Source of the DNA: DAOTXK01 sp034435395
GTDB taxonomy: Bacteria > Chloroflexota > Anaerolineae > Aggregatilineales > Ch27
Length of the DNA: 7,815 nt
Assembly (NCBI GenBank): GCA_034435395.1
Contig: DAOTXK010000242.1
Coordinates: forward strand, 1 to 7,815
Direction of reading: 5' to 3'
Shown here: piece by piece, positions 1 to 7,163 of the stretch
Numbering within the stretch: the first letter of the stretch is position 1
How the letters are laid out: each line of letters opens with the position of its first letter
Made by a program: the position numbers and the translations under genes
The notes under the pieces: model-generated
Told to the model about the DNA's origin: nothing
What the model saw: the letters and a program-made list of their open reading frames with translations, nothing else
The model's database searches: none

Positions 1-1473
1 CCACGCACGCTGTATGATCTCCTGATCGGCGGCCATGTCAACAGCGCGCTGGTGCCCGTGTTGAGTGAATATGCCATGCAGAAGGACCGGGCGGCTTTGT
101 GGCGGCTGGTTAATCTGTTGTTGGGCCTGGTCATCATCGCCCTGGCATTGCTGGTGCTAACGCTGGAAATCTTGGCTCCGCAGGTGGTCGCCCTGATCGC
201 GGGCGGGTCGCCACGGGGGTTGCTGGTATATACCCTCCAACTCCAGCTGGCCCCATTGCCGGTGTTGATCGCCGACAGTTCGGCCCTGGCGACCCATCTC
301 CTGCGGATTACGACACCTGCGCTGCTGTTCCTCAGCGTTTTTGCCGTCCTGAGCGGGCTGCTGTATGCGCTGCGCCGCTTTACGCTGCCGGCGTTCGCCG
401 GGGCCGTCTTTAACGGCAGCATTGTGGCGGTGACGATCCTGGCTGCGCCTACTTTAGGTATCACGGCGATGGCCGTCGGCTGGCTGGTGGGAGCTGCCGT
501 ACAGATGGGGGCCCAGTTGTGGGGCGTGCGCGACGCCCGGCTGCGACCCGCCCTGCGGGGCCTGTGGCAGGAGCCTGGCCTGCGTCGCTTTGCCTTGCTC
601 TATACGCCGGTAATGGTTTCCCTGTTCATCGACACGCTGGTCATCCGGCTGGTGAGCTATCGGCTGGCTGCGCAGGCCGGGGAGGCCAGTATCAGCTACA
701 TGAACTACGCCACCACGCTCATCCAATTTCCGCATGGCCTGGTGGCCACGGCGATCAGCATCGCCATTCTGCCGACGTTATCCCGGCAGGCGGTGTTGCT
801 GTTGTCGGAGGGCGTTGCCGCGTACAAAAGTACGCTGGGGCGCGGCCTGCGCCTGACGATTGTGCTGATCGTCCCGGCGGCGATTGGGTTATTTGTCCTG
901 TCATCGTCGGTCGTGGGGTTGATCTTTGAGCACGGGGAGTTCACGGCGGTAGATACGGCAGTAACCGCGTTGGCCCTGCGATTATACCTGTTGGGGTTGC
1001 CGTTTGCGGCGGTTGATCTGTTGCTGGTCTTCGCCTTCTACGCCCAGCAGGATACGCTGACCCCCGCCCTGATTGGCGTGATCAGCCTGGGCGCTTACAT
1101 GGCGGTAGCGCTGGGCCTGATGCCGCAATATGGGCTGTTCAGCCTGATGATCGCCGATTCGACCAAACATCTCCTGCACGCGGCCATCGCCGCCTGGTTT
1201 CTCAGCCGGCGCATTGGTGGTTTCCGTGGGCAAGACCTGCCGCTTACGACGCTCAAAACGGGCGTGGCGGCGCTGGCGATGGGGGCCGTGGCGCTGGTGA
1301 GTCAGCAGGCGATGGCTGCCCTGCTGCCGGCAGGCGGCTTGGCTGGCGAGTTGTTGCTGGTGGTTAGCGCGGGCGCGATCGGGGTGGTGGTGTTCGTCCT
1401 GCTGGCGGCGGTGTTGCATATTGACGAGTTCTACTGGCTGGTCGGTCTGGTGCGGGCCAGGCTGGCGCGCTGA
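1..1473 (+). CDS. murJ: Lipid II flippase MurJ/MviN, 5'-truncated by the window edge
   Basis: Integral membrane protein of the MOP exporter superfamily, which flips undecaprenyl-linked peptidoglycan precursor (lipid II) across the cytoplasmic membrane. The frame is open from base 1. The residues before the first in-frame GTG (base 52), such as YDLLIGGHVNSALVP, match the conserved MurJ stretch that reads like FAEGAFSQAFVPILAEY in E. coli. The gene therefore starts outside the window and lacks roughly its first 50-60 codons. About 490 residues are visible, giving near family length (about 510-550) when completed. The protein is strongly hydrophobic, with many helices rich in L, V, A and I, and carries the family-typical YATTLIQFPHGLVATAIS segment (bases 706-762). 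The conserved TM8 Arg of E. coli MurJ (Arg270, in YADRL) is Thr here. It ends with TGA and has no close downstream partner; icd follows after 105 bp with its own RBS. Confidence 0.9.
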   Translation, partial: PRTLYDLLIGGHVNSALVPVLSEYAMQKDRAALWRLVNLLLGLVIIALALLVLTLEILAPQVVALIAGGSPRGLLVYTLQLQLAPLPVLIADSSALATHLLRITTPALLFLSVFAVLSGLLYALRRFTLPAFAGAVFNGSIVAVTILAAPTLGITAMAVGWLVGAAVQMGAQLWGVRDARLRPALRGLWQEPGLRRFALLYTPVMVSLFIDTLVIRLVSYRLAAQAGEASISYMNYATTLIQFPHGLVATAISIAILPTLSRQAVLLLSEGVAAYKSTLGRGLRLTIVLIVPAAIGLFVLSSSVVGLIFEHGEFTAVDTAVTALALRLYLLGLPFAAVDLLLVFAFYAQQDTLTPALIGVISLGAYMAVALGLMPQYGLFSLMIADSTKHLLHAAIAAWFLSRRIGGFRGQDLPLTTLKTGVAALAMGAVALVSQQAMAALLPAGGLAGELLLVVSAGAIGVVVFVLLAAVLHIDEFYWLVGLVRARLAR

Positions 1474-1525
1474 CCGGCCCTTCTTTGCCGGGCGTAACCC
1501 CGGGGCGTGCGGCGCGACACAGGTG

Positions 1526-1533
1526 GATAATAT
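1526..1533 (+). promoter_or_regulatory. Weak candidate -10 region for icd
   Basis: The 105-bp gap between murJ and icd contains one AT-rich island, GATAATAT, 45 bp before the start codon. No recognisable -35 box lies 16-18 bp upstream, so this is only a possible promoter. A short CCGGC/GCCGG stem (1474-1478 with 1487-1491) follows the murJ stop but has no T-run, so I do not call it a terminator. Confidence 0.2.
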
Positions 1534-1578
1534 TGGGCGGGTTTGTGCCCTGTAGAGTGATTAAGGAGAGGCCCAACA

Positions 1579-2826
1579 ATGACGTATAACATAGTTGCTC
1601 CACCCCCAGAAGGTCAAAGCATTACTGTTGAAAATGGGGTATTAAAAGTTCCCGATCATCCGATCATTGCGTTTATTGAAGGGGATGGCATTGGACCTGA
1701 TATCATGACTGCGTCCCGGCGTATCTGGGACGCGGCGGTCGAAAAAGCCTATGGCGGCTCGCGTCAGATCAGCTGGATGGAGGTTTATGCGGGCGAGAAA
1801 GCGGCCAGGCTCTATGACGGCAACTACCTGCCCGAAGAGACGTTCGCTGCCCTGCGCGAGTATTACGTCGGGATCAAGGGGCCGCTCACGACGCCGGTAG
1901 GGGAGGGCTTCCGCAGCCTGAACGTCACGCTGCGCCAGGTGCTGGACCTGTACGCCTGCGTGCGCCCGGTCCGCTGGTACAGAGGAGTGCCCAGCCCGTT
2001 GAAGGAGCCGGGCAGGCTCGATATCGTCATCTTCCGCGAAAACACCGAGGATGTCTACGCCGGAATCGAATACGAAGCCGGGACGCCAGAAAACGAGAAG
2101 CTGGCCCGGTTCTTGCGTGAGGAGTTCGGCGCGAAGTTTTTTGAGGGTTCCGGCCTGGGCATCAAACCGATCAGCGAATTCGCCAGCAAGCGCCTGGTCC
2201 GCCAGGCGATCCGGTATGCCATCGAGCGCGGGCGCCAGTCGGTGACGCTGGTACACAAAGGTAATATCCAGAAGTTCACCGAGGGCGCTTTCCGCAAATG
2301 GGGATATGAGGTGGCCGCCGAGGAATTTGCCGACCAGACCATCACCGAACAGGAGTTGTGGAATAATTACGACGGCAGGCTGCCCGAGGGCAAAATCTTG
2401 ATCAAGGATCGGATTGCCGACATCATTTTTCAGCACCTTCTGATGCGCCCGGCAGAGTTTGACGTGATCGCCACCATGAACCTTAACGGGGATTACCTCA
2501 GTGATGCGGCGGCGGCGCATGTCGGCGGCGTGGGCATCGCGCCCGGCGCGAACATCGGTGACTATATTGCCCTGTTCGAGGCCACCCACGGCACCGCGCC
2601 GAAGTATGCCAACCAGGACAAAGTGAATCCTGGCTCCCTGTTGTTCTCCGGCGTGATGATGCTGGAATAGCTGAAATGGTGGGAAGCGGCAGAGCTGATC
2701 GTCCGGGCTTATGAGGCGACGATTGAGCAGAAGATTGTGACCTATGACTTCGCCCGCCAGATGACGGGCGCAACTGAGGTCAAAACCAGCGAGTTCGCCA
2801 GCGCCGTTATCCGCAACATGGATTAG
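1579..2826 (+). CDS. icd: Isocitrate dehydrogenase (NADP+), interrupted by an in-frame amber codon
   Basis: TCA-cycle enzyme: oxidative decarboxylation of isocitrate to 2-oxoglutarate in the cytoplasm. The start ATG has a clear Shine-Dalgarno AAGGAG (1563-1568) 10 nt upstream. Residues line up almost one-to-one with E. coli Icd: substrate-site Ser113, Asn115, Arg119, Arg129, Arg153, Tyr160 and Lys227; metal ligands Asp281, Asp305 and Asp309 (E. coli 283, 307, 311); NADP determinants Lys342 and Tyr343 (E. coli 344, 345). Codon 364 is TAG (2668-2670), so the strict ORF is 363 residues. The same frame then runs 51 more codons (LKWWEAAELIV..., VTYDFARQM, TSEFASAVIRNMD) to a second TAG at 2824-2826, giving 415 codons against 416 residues in E. 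coli. The tail holds Tyr389 and Arg393, equivalent to the NADP-specificity residues Tyr391 and Arg395. Either this is a recent nonsense mutation, a sequencing error, or the codon is read through. A truncated product would lack part of the large domain and the cofactor pocket. Identity is certain; functional status is not. Confidence 0.93.
2668..2670 (+). other. In-frame amber codon inside icd
   Basis: TAG lies between GVMMLE and LKWWEAAEL. Homologues have His or Tyr at this position (a LLEHLGW-like motif in Bacillus). TAG is one base from either Tyr codon (TAT, TAC). UAG seems to be a normal stop locally: the natural end of icd (2824-2826) and the PfkB kinase gene (5155-5157) both use it, so wholesale UAG reassignment is unlikely. 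The downstream context is C followed by TGAAA. Confidence 0.9.
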
Positions 2827-2943
2827 GCGGGTCGGGCTTTTTCCGGGCCGGGGGTGGAAGCCTGACCCTTTTCTCTGCGCACCAATAGTGGGGATAGCCG
2901 GGCGATTCGTTCTCGTAAGAAGCAGCGCGTACCGAGAGGGACG

Positions 2944-2980
2944 TTAAGCCTAACTTAATCCCGTGGTAAGTTGGGCTTAA
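2944..2980. repeat. 14-bp-arm inverted repeat (hairpin or operator) upstream of the thioredoxin/NHL gene
   Basis: The left arm TTAAGCCTAACTTA (2944-2957) and the right arm TAAGTTGGGCTTAA (2967-2980) are complementary over 14 positions, with a single T/G mismatch that becomes a U-G wobble in RNA. The loop is 9 nt. The arms are AT-richer than the surrounding DNA and no T-tract follows, so it does not look like an intrinsic terminator. It lies 118 bp after the end of icd and 70 bp before the next start codon. Its right arm overlaps the TTGGGC that could serve as a -35 element, which would suit an operator. A transcript-end hairpin for icd or an mRNA-stabilising structure are the alternatives. 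Confidence 0.7.
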
Positions 2981-2997
2981 TATTCGGCGCATATGAT
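2971..2997 (+). promoter_or_regulatory. Candidate promoter of the thioredoxin/NHL gene
   Basis: TATGAT (2992-2997) matches the -10 consensus at five of six positions. TTGGGC (2971-2976) is a partial -35 match with a short 15-bp spacer. Transcription would start near 3004 and leave a leader of about 45 nt before the ATG at 3051. The -35 lies inside the right arm of the inverted repeat, so a protein bound there would be expected to block or modulate the promoter. Assigned by eye only. Confidence 0.35.
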
Positions 2998-3017
2998 ATT
3001 TCAACGGGTCAAAGCAG

Positions 3018-3034
3018 CCGCCTTTCGAGGGCGG
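3018..3034 (+). other. Small leader hairpin with TTCG loop before the RBS
   Basis: CCGCCT (3018-3023) pairs with AGGGCGG (3028-3034) around a TTCG loop, with one bulged G. The six-pair stem ends just before AAGAGG (3035-3040), the likely Shine-Dalgarno sequence for the ATG at 3051. It could protect the leader or tune translation. It may also be chance in GC-rich DNA. Confidence 0.35.
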
Positions 3035-3050
3035 AAGAGGTGTTGGTGGG

Positions 3051-5090
3051 ATGAACAGGTCATTGACGTTTACCGTAATGCTCGTGGCGCTGGTCTTGTT
3101 GAGCGGGGTCGCTCCTGCGCTGGCCCAGGGGGGCGATGATGTCGGCGGGCAGGATTTTTCCGGGAATGTGCCCGCGCCGCCGTTTGTGTCCGGCCTGGAC
3201 TGGATCAATGTGCCGGGGCCGCTGACCTGGGAGGATTTGCGCGGCAAGGTCGTTTTGCTGGACTTCTGGACCTATGGCTGTATCAATTGTATGCATATCA
3301 TCCCAGACCTGAAGCGGTTGGAAGAGGAGTTCCCCGACGAACTGGTCGTGATCGGCGTGCACAGCGCCAAGTTTGCGAATGAGGGCGACACGGAGAATAT
3401 CCGCCAGATCGTGCAGCGGTATGAGGTTGAGCATCCGGTGGTTAACGACCGCGACTTCGCCATCTGGAACCTGTGGGGCATTCGAGCCTGGCCGACGGTG
3501 ATGGTGGTTGACCCGCAAGGTATGGTGTTTGGGTATCACTCCGGCGAAGGGGTTTACCCGGTGATCCAGCCGGTGGTCGCGGGCATGGTCCGCCAGTTTG
3601 ACGCGCAAGGGTTGATCAATCGTGCGCCGCTCGATGTGACGCTGGAAACAACGGCCCAGCCGGAAACATTGCTGGCTTTCCCTGGCAAGGTCCTGGCGGA
3701 TGGAGCGGGGGATCGCCTGTTCATCGCCGACAGCAACCACAACCGGATCGTGGTCGCCGATCTGGACACCTATGAGGTTCTGGCCGTGATTGGCGGCGTT
3801 GAGGCCGGGAACCGGGACGGCAGCTATGCGGTGGCTCGCTTCAACAAGCCGCAGGGGATGGCGTTGAGCGAAGATGGTCGCATCCTGTACGTGGCGGACA
3901 CGGAGAATCATACGCTGCGGGCCGTCGATCTGGAGGCGGAGACGGTGACGACCATCGCCGGGACCGGGCGGCAGGCGCGCTTCCAGGCTGCAGGGGGCGT
4001 CGGCGTTGAGGCGGCGCTCAACAGCCCGTGGGACCTGGTCCGCGTGGGTCACACGATCTACATCGCGATGGCTGGGCCGCATCAGTTGTGGCGCTATGAC
4101 ATCGAGACGGGCGCGGTTGAGGTCCACGCTGGCAGCGGCAGGGAAGGCCTGAGTGACGGCCCGCAGGCTGAGGCAGCGCTTGCCCAGCCGAGCGGAATCA
4201 CCACTGACGGCGAGGTGCTCTACTTCGCGGATAGCGAGGCCAGCGCCATCCGCGAGTCCGACGTGGACCCGCAGGGTGAGGTGCGGACGATCGTCGGCAC
4301 GGGCCTGTTTGACTTTGGCGATCGCGATGGCGTGGGCGATGCCGTCCGGCTGCAACACCCGTTGGGCCTGGTTTACGTGGACGGCGCGCTGTACGTGGCA
4401 GACACGTATAACAGCACCATCAAAGTGCTCGATCCCGAAACGCGGGAATCCCGGTCGCTGGTCGGCGACCCGGCGGGTGGCTACCGCGACGGTGATCTTG
4501 CCAGCGCGCGCTTTGATGAGCCGGGCGGGATCAGTTACGCGAACGGACGTCTCTACGTGGCCGATACCAACAATCATGCCATCCGCGTGATCGACCTGGC
4601 GGAGGGGACCGTGTCCAGCGTGACGTTCCCGAACCGCGAAGCCTTGCAGGCCGGCCGTGAGGCGGTCGTGGTGGCGACGCCGTTTACCGGGGAACCGATC
4701 ATGCTGGAAGCTCAGGATACCGTGGCCGGCGAGGGATCGATCACGCTGAGTGTGCTCCTTCCAGAGGGCTACAAGTTCAACAACATCGCGCCGTTCACGG
4801 CCGAGTGGCAACCCGACGGCGAGGTGGTTCGCATCCCCGCCGACGAGCTGACCCAGCGGATTGTTGAGCCGGAGATGCCGCTGACCATCCCGGCGACATT
4901 TCAGGAGGGCAGCGCCGGCCTGCGAGTTGATCTGACGGTTTATTACTGCGAGGCGGTCAACGAGAACTTCTGTTTTGTGGAACGTGCCCGTCTGGAGTTG
5001 CCGGTCAGCGTGCATGGGGACGGCGCGGCTGCCGGTCTCATGGTGGAACACACCATCTCGCCGCCGCCAATGATCGAGCCAGGTGCCTGA
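3051..5090 (+). CDS. Secreted thioredoxin-like / six-bladed NHL propeller protein (NHLRC2-like)
   Basis: A 679-residue exported protein. Residues 1-25 form a signal peptide: MNR, a hydrophobic core, then APALA before Q26, with no lipobox Cys. Residues 45-185 are a TlpA/AhpC-type thioredoxin fold with active-site GCINC (Cys77, Cys80) and the cis-proline segment RAWPTV (Pro148). Residues 205-520 contain six NHL-type repeats, each with a core like LYVADTxNHxIRVIDL, centred near 228, 285, 340, 395, 450 and 507, enough for a closed six-bladed propeller. Residues 545-655 form a beta-rich domain with a second Cys pair, Cys633 and Cys641 (YYCEAVNENFC), reminiscent of the DsbD alpha domain. The thioredoxin, propeller and C-terminal beta order is that of the NHLRC2 family. 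The role is probably extracytoplasmic thiol-disulfide exchange, with the propeller binding a partner; the substrate is unknown. It is likely monocistronic, with its own promoter and a convergent neighbour. SD AAGAGG lies 10 nt before the ATG. Confidence 0.88.
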   Translation: MNRSLTFTVMLVALVLLSGVAPALAQGGDDVGGQDFSGNVPAPPFVSGLDWINVPGPLTWEDLRGKVVLLDFWTYGCINCMHIIPDLKRLEEEFPDELVVIGVHSAKFANEGDTENIRQIVQRYEVEHPVVNDRDFAIWNLWGIRAWPTVMVVDPQGMVFGYHSGEGVYPVIQPVVAGMVRQFDAQGLINRAPLDVTLETTAQPETLLAFPGKVLADGAGDRLFIADSNHNRIVVADLDTYEVLAVIGGVEAGNRDGSYAVARFNKPQGMALSEDGRILYVADTENHTLRAVDLEAETVTTIAGTGRQARFQAAGGVGVEAALNSPWDLVRVGHTIYIAMAGPHQLWRYDIETGAVEVHAGSGREGLSDGPQAEAALAQPSGITTDGEVLYFADSEASAIRESDVDPQGEVRTIVGTGLFDFGDRDGVGDAVRLQHPLGLVYVDGALYVADTYNSTIKVLDPETRESRSLVGDPAGGYRDGDLASARFDEPGGISYANGRLYVADTNNHAIRVIDLAEGTVSSVTFPNREALQAGREAVVVATPFTGEPIMLEAQDTVAGEGSITLSVLLPEGYKFNNIAPFTAEWQPDGEVVRIPADELTQRIVEPEMPLTIPATFQEGSAGLRVDLTVYYCEAVNENFCFVERARLELPVSVHGDGAAAGLMVEHTISPPPMIEPGA

Positions 5091-5154
5091 CGGGCCTGGC
5101 CGTCTGAATGGGCAGCGCCTCACCGGCATTCACGGGGGCAGTTTTCTCGCGGCG

Positions 5155-6093
5155 CTACGGCTCCCATGTGAGGTGCCGGCTTCCAGCTTTTACAGCCCGC
5201 TGGCGTTCCCGCAGGCTGGCGGCGCTGGGTGGGCCGGGCGGGAGACCGACCTGTTCAACGAGGTAGGATGCGGCCACCGAAGCGCTGACGGCTGCCAGGG
5301 TCAGATCGCGGGTCTGGTGCCAGGTGACCACCAGCGCGCCGCAGAAGGCATCGCCCGCGCCCACGGGATCAACCACCGCCTTCACGGGCGCTGCCGGGAC
5401 GTGGACGCCCTTCCCCGTCCACAAATCCCACACTTCCGCGCCCGCTGCTCCGTGGCGCAGCGCCAGGACGTGCCCACCGAGCCTGCGACAGCATCGTAAA
5501 AGCGTGTCTCTGTCTTCCGCGCCGAAGATGCTGACCGCTTCTTCCCAGGTGGGCGAGTAGATGTCGCACTGAGTCAGCAACGCCTGCGCTTCTATGTCGG
5601 ATAGCGGCTGGTCCAGACCTTTGAACGGCTCGAGGCTGATCAGAACGCCTCGCTCCCGCAGCGGGATACAGGGGGACAGGTGTGGGTCTTCGGGGTGAAT
5701 GCCCCAGTGGATGGCCTCCAGCCGGGGGTAGAAGCGCAGAATCGTTTCCCAGTCGGGATGAGTCTGCCGGTCGCTGGTCATCTGATCGACTTGCCAGACG
5801 TGTGTCCGGCGGCCAGTCGTTTCCAGCAGTTGCCAGGCGCGGGGCGTGGGCAGATCGGTCCGATGGACGCCTGTCCGATCGATGCCCATCGCGGCCAGGG
5901 GGGCGAGGGCTGCGTCGTCGAAGTCTGGGCCAACGCCAGCCACCAGCCCCACGTCGCGCCCCGATCCGGCGGCCACGGCCATCCCCCAGGCGGTCTGCGG
6001 TCCGCCGCCGCCCAGCACACCCAGCTGGGTGTGCCCATCAGGAAAGACAATGTCGTCCATGATGATGCCCAGGGCGATGAATCTGGCCGCCAT
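5155..6093 (-). CDS. PfkB-family carbohydrate/nucleoside kinase, candidate pseudouridine kinase
   Basis: Cytoplasmic ATP-dependent kinase of the ribokinase/PfkB family, 312 residues. The N-terminal strand is ARFIALGIIMDDIVFPDG. The glycine-rich substrate-site segment is GVLGGGGPQTAWGMA (25-39). A DIYSPTWEEA segment (177-186) matches the family's (N/S)-P-x-x-E-E element. The C-terminal signature VDPVGAGDAF (241-250) supplies the anion hole and the catalytic base Asp248. The GGGG and SPxxEE wording resembles the MAK32-like branch of PfkB proteins rather than classic ribokinase. I chose the ATG at 6093 because GAGGGG lies 5 nt upstream of it; a GTG at 6114 would add seven unconserved residues. 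It lies 92 bp downstream of psuG on the same strand, and PsuG usually works with a PfkB kinase (PsuK) that makes pseudouridine 5'-phosphate. That supports, but does not prove, a PsuK role. The stop is TAG. Confidence 0.87.
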   Translation of the reverse strand: MAARFIALGIIMDDIVFPDGHTQLGVLGGGGPQTAWGMAVAAGSGRDVGLVAGVGPDFDDAALAPLAAMGIDRTGVHRTDLPTPRAWQLLETTGRRTHVWQVDQMTSDRQTHPDWETILRFYPRLEAIHWGIHPEDPHLSPCIPLRERGVLISLEPFKGLDQPLSDIEAQALLTQCDIYSPTWEEAVSIFGAEDRDTLLRCCRRLGGHVLALRHGAAGAEVWDLWTGKGVHVPAAPVKAVVDPVGAGDAFCGALVVTWHQTRDLTLAAVSASVAASYLVEQVGLPPGPPSAASLRERQRAVKAGSRHLTWEP

Positions 6094-6104
6094 CCTGTCC
6101 CCTC
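6094..6104 (-). promoter_or_regulatory. Ribosome binding site fixing the kinase start
   Basis: Read on the minus strand, GAGGGGACAGG directly precedes the ATG at 6093, leaving a 5-nt gap after GAGGGG. The GTG 21 bases further upstream has no comparable purine run, so the ATG is the preferred start. Confidence 0.6.
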
Positions 6105-6185
6105 GTGCGTTCACATCCGCGCGCTGAAGGCGTCGTCAGAAGCGGTATCGGCCTCGACCAAAAGCTTTCGGACCATGGTATGGCT

Positions 6186-7112
6186 TCAGGCGTGGGCCTT
6201 CCGGGCGGCCACCAGGGCCGAGGCGATCCGGGCGGCAACGCGGGCGTTGTTGATCAGCAGGGCGGTGTTCGCCTGGCGGGAGCGGCCCTCGGTCAGTTCC
6301 ACCACTTTGTTGAGGATGAACGGCGTCACTGCCTGGCCAGTGATGCCCTGTTCATTCGCCAGCCGGGTTGCTGCCGTTATGGCGGCTTCCGCCTCTTCGA
6401 TGGGCAATTCATCCGCTTCGGGAACCGGAACAGTGACCAGGATGCCCTGCTGAAGATGCAGCCGGTCCCGGGCCAGAATGATAGCGGCCACCCCTTCCGG
6501 CGTATCCACACGAACATCGATGGGCAGGCCGCTGCGCCGCGAATAAAACGCCGGCAGTTCGTCTGTCCCATACCCGATGATCGGCACGCCGTGCGTTTCC
6601 AGGACTTCTAATGTCAGTGGCAGGTCGAGGATGGATTTGGCCCCGGCGCAGACGACGGTGACTGGGGTGCGTCCCAACTCGATCAAGTCAGCAGATACGT
6701 CAAAAGGATGGCCGCGATGCACGCCGCCGATCCCGCCGGTGGCGAACACGTCAATCCCGGCCAGATGGGCGACGATCATTGTGCCAGCCACGGTGGTTGC
6801 GCCATTGCCTCTTTGGCCTGTCACAATCGGGAGGTCGCGGCGGCTGCATTTGCGGACTTCTCCAGGCCCAAGCCTGCCCAGACGATCAATCACGTCCGGC
6901 TCCAGGCCCACCCGGACCTGACCGTCCAGGATAGCTATCGTGGCCGGGGTGCCCTCTTGCTCCTTGATGGCCTGTTCCATGGCCAGGGCAGTCTCCACGT
7001 TAGCCGGATAGGGCAGCCCGTGGGTGATCAGGGTCGATTCCAGCGCGACGACGGGCCGGCCCTCGTCAAGCGCAGCAGCGACTTCCGGATGGAGACATAA
7101 CCTGTCGTTCAT
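6186..7112 (-). CDS. psuG: Pseudouridine-5'-phosphate glycosidase
   Basis: Cleaves the C-C glycosidic bond of pseudouridine 5'-phosphate to uracil and ribose 5-phosphate; cytoplasmic, metal-dependent, acting through a Lys Schiff base. The 308 residues match the family's usual 300-315. Hallmarks are ALESTLITHGLPYP (24-36), KCSRRDLP (88-95), GNGATTVAGTM (102-112), ATGGIGGVHRG (124-134), FDVSADL (137-143) and CAGAKSILD (155-163). Glu25, Lys88, Asp142 and Lys159 correspond to E. coli PsuG Glu31, Lys93, Asp149 and Lys166. The ATG at 7112 is preferred because AGGA lies 10 nt upstream (plus-strand 7123-7126) and the family similarity begins right after it; a GTG at 7199 would add 29 unconserved residues. 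It is the first gene of a probable two-gene minus-strand operon with the PfkB kinase, for salvage of pseudouridine from RNA turnover. All key residues are present, so it should be active. Confidence 0.95.
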   Translation of the reverse strand: MNDRLCLHPEVAAALDEGRPVVALESTLITHGLPYPANVETALAMEQAIKEQEGTPATIAILDGQVRVGLEPDVIDRLGRLGPGEVRKCSRRDLPIVTGQRGNGATTVAGTMIVAHLAGIDVFATGGIGGVHRGHPFDVSADLIELGRTPVTVVCAGAKSILDLPLTLEVLETHGVPIIGYGTDELPAFYSRRSGLPIDVRVDTPEGVAAIILARDRLHLQQGILVTVPVPEADELPIEEAEAAITAATRLANEQGITGQAVTPFILNKVVELTEGRSRQANTALLINNARVAARIASALVAARKAHA

Positions 7113-7163
7113 GATGAAGTTATCCTGGTTACGGCGGCAGGCGCGCCACAGAGGTGGATGGTC

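Noticed and set aside
1642..2589. A 315-codon minus-strand frame opposite icd
   Set aside because: It is the antisense of conserved Icd codons, with no family similarity and no ribosome binding site.
2668..2670. Pyrrolysine or general UAG-to-sense recoding
   Set aside because: Two of the five visible natural stops (icd end and kinase end) are TAG, and Icd has no known pyrrolysine site. Nothing in the window encodes pyl genes.
2751..2770. CGCCCG / CGGGCG hairpin with an 8-nt loop
   Set aside because: It lies within conserved icd coding sequence and is explained by the codons for ARQMTG; no T-run follows.
2827..2943. Possible small gene or riboswitch after icd
   Set aside because: No frame with a convincing start, RBS and codon bias, and no recognisable aptamer core; it appears to be a plain spacer.
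3060..5129. A 689-codon open frame on the minus strand opposite the thioredoxin/propeller gene
   Set aside because: Its translation is rich in R, H, D and V with no recognisable domain. It mirrors a well-supported gene and is explained by high GC at third positions.
5091..5154. Expected bidirectional terminator between the convergent thioredoxin and kinase genes
   Set aside because: Only a 4-bp ACGG/CCGT stem is present and no T-tract, so no terminator can be supported.
6094..6185. Palindromes AAAGCTTT and ACCATGGT in the psuG-kinase gap
   Set aside because: Eight-base palindromes are frequent by chance, and neither is placed like a promoter or terminator.
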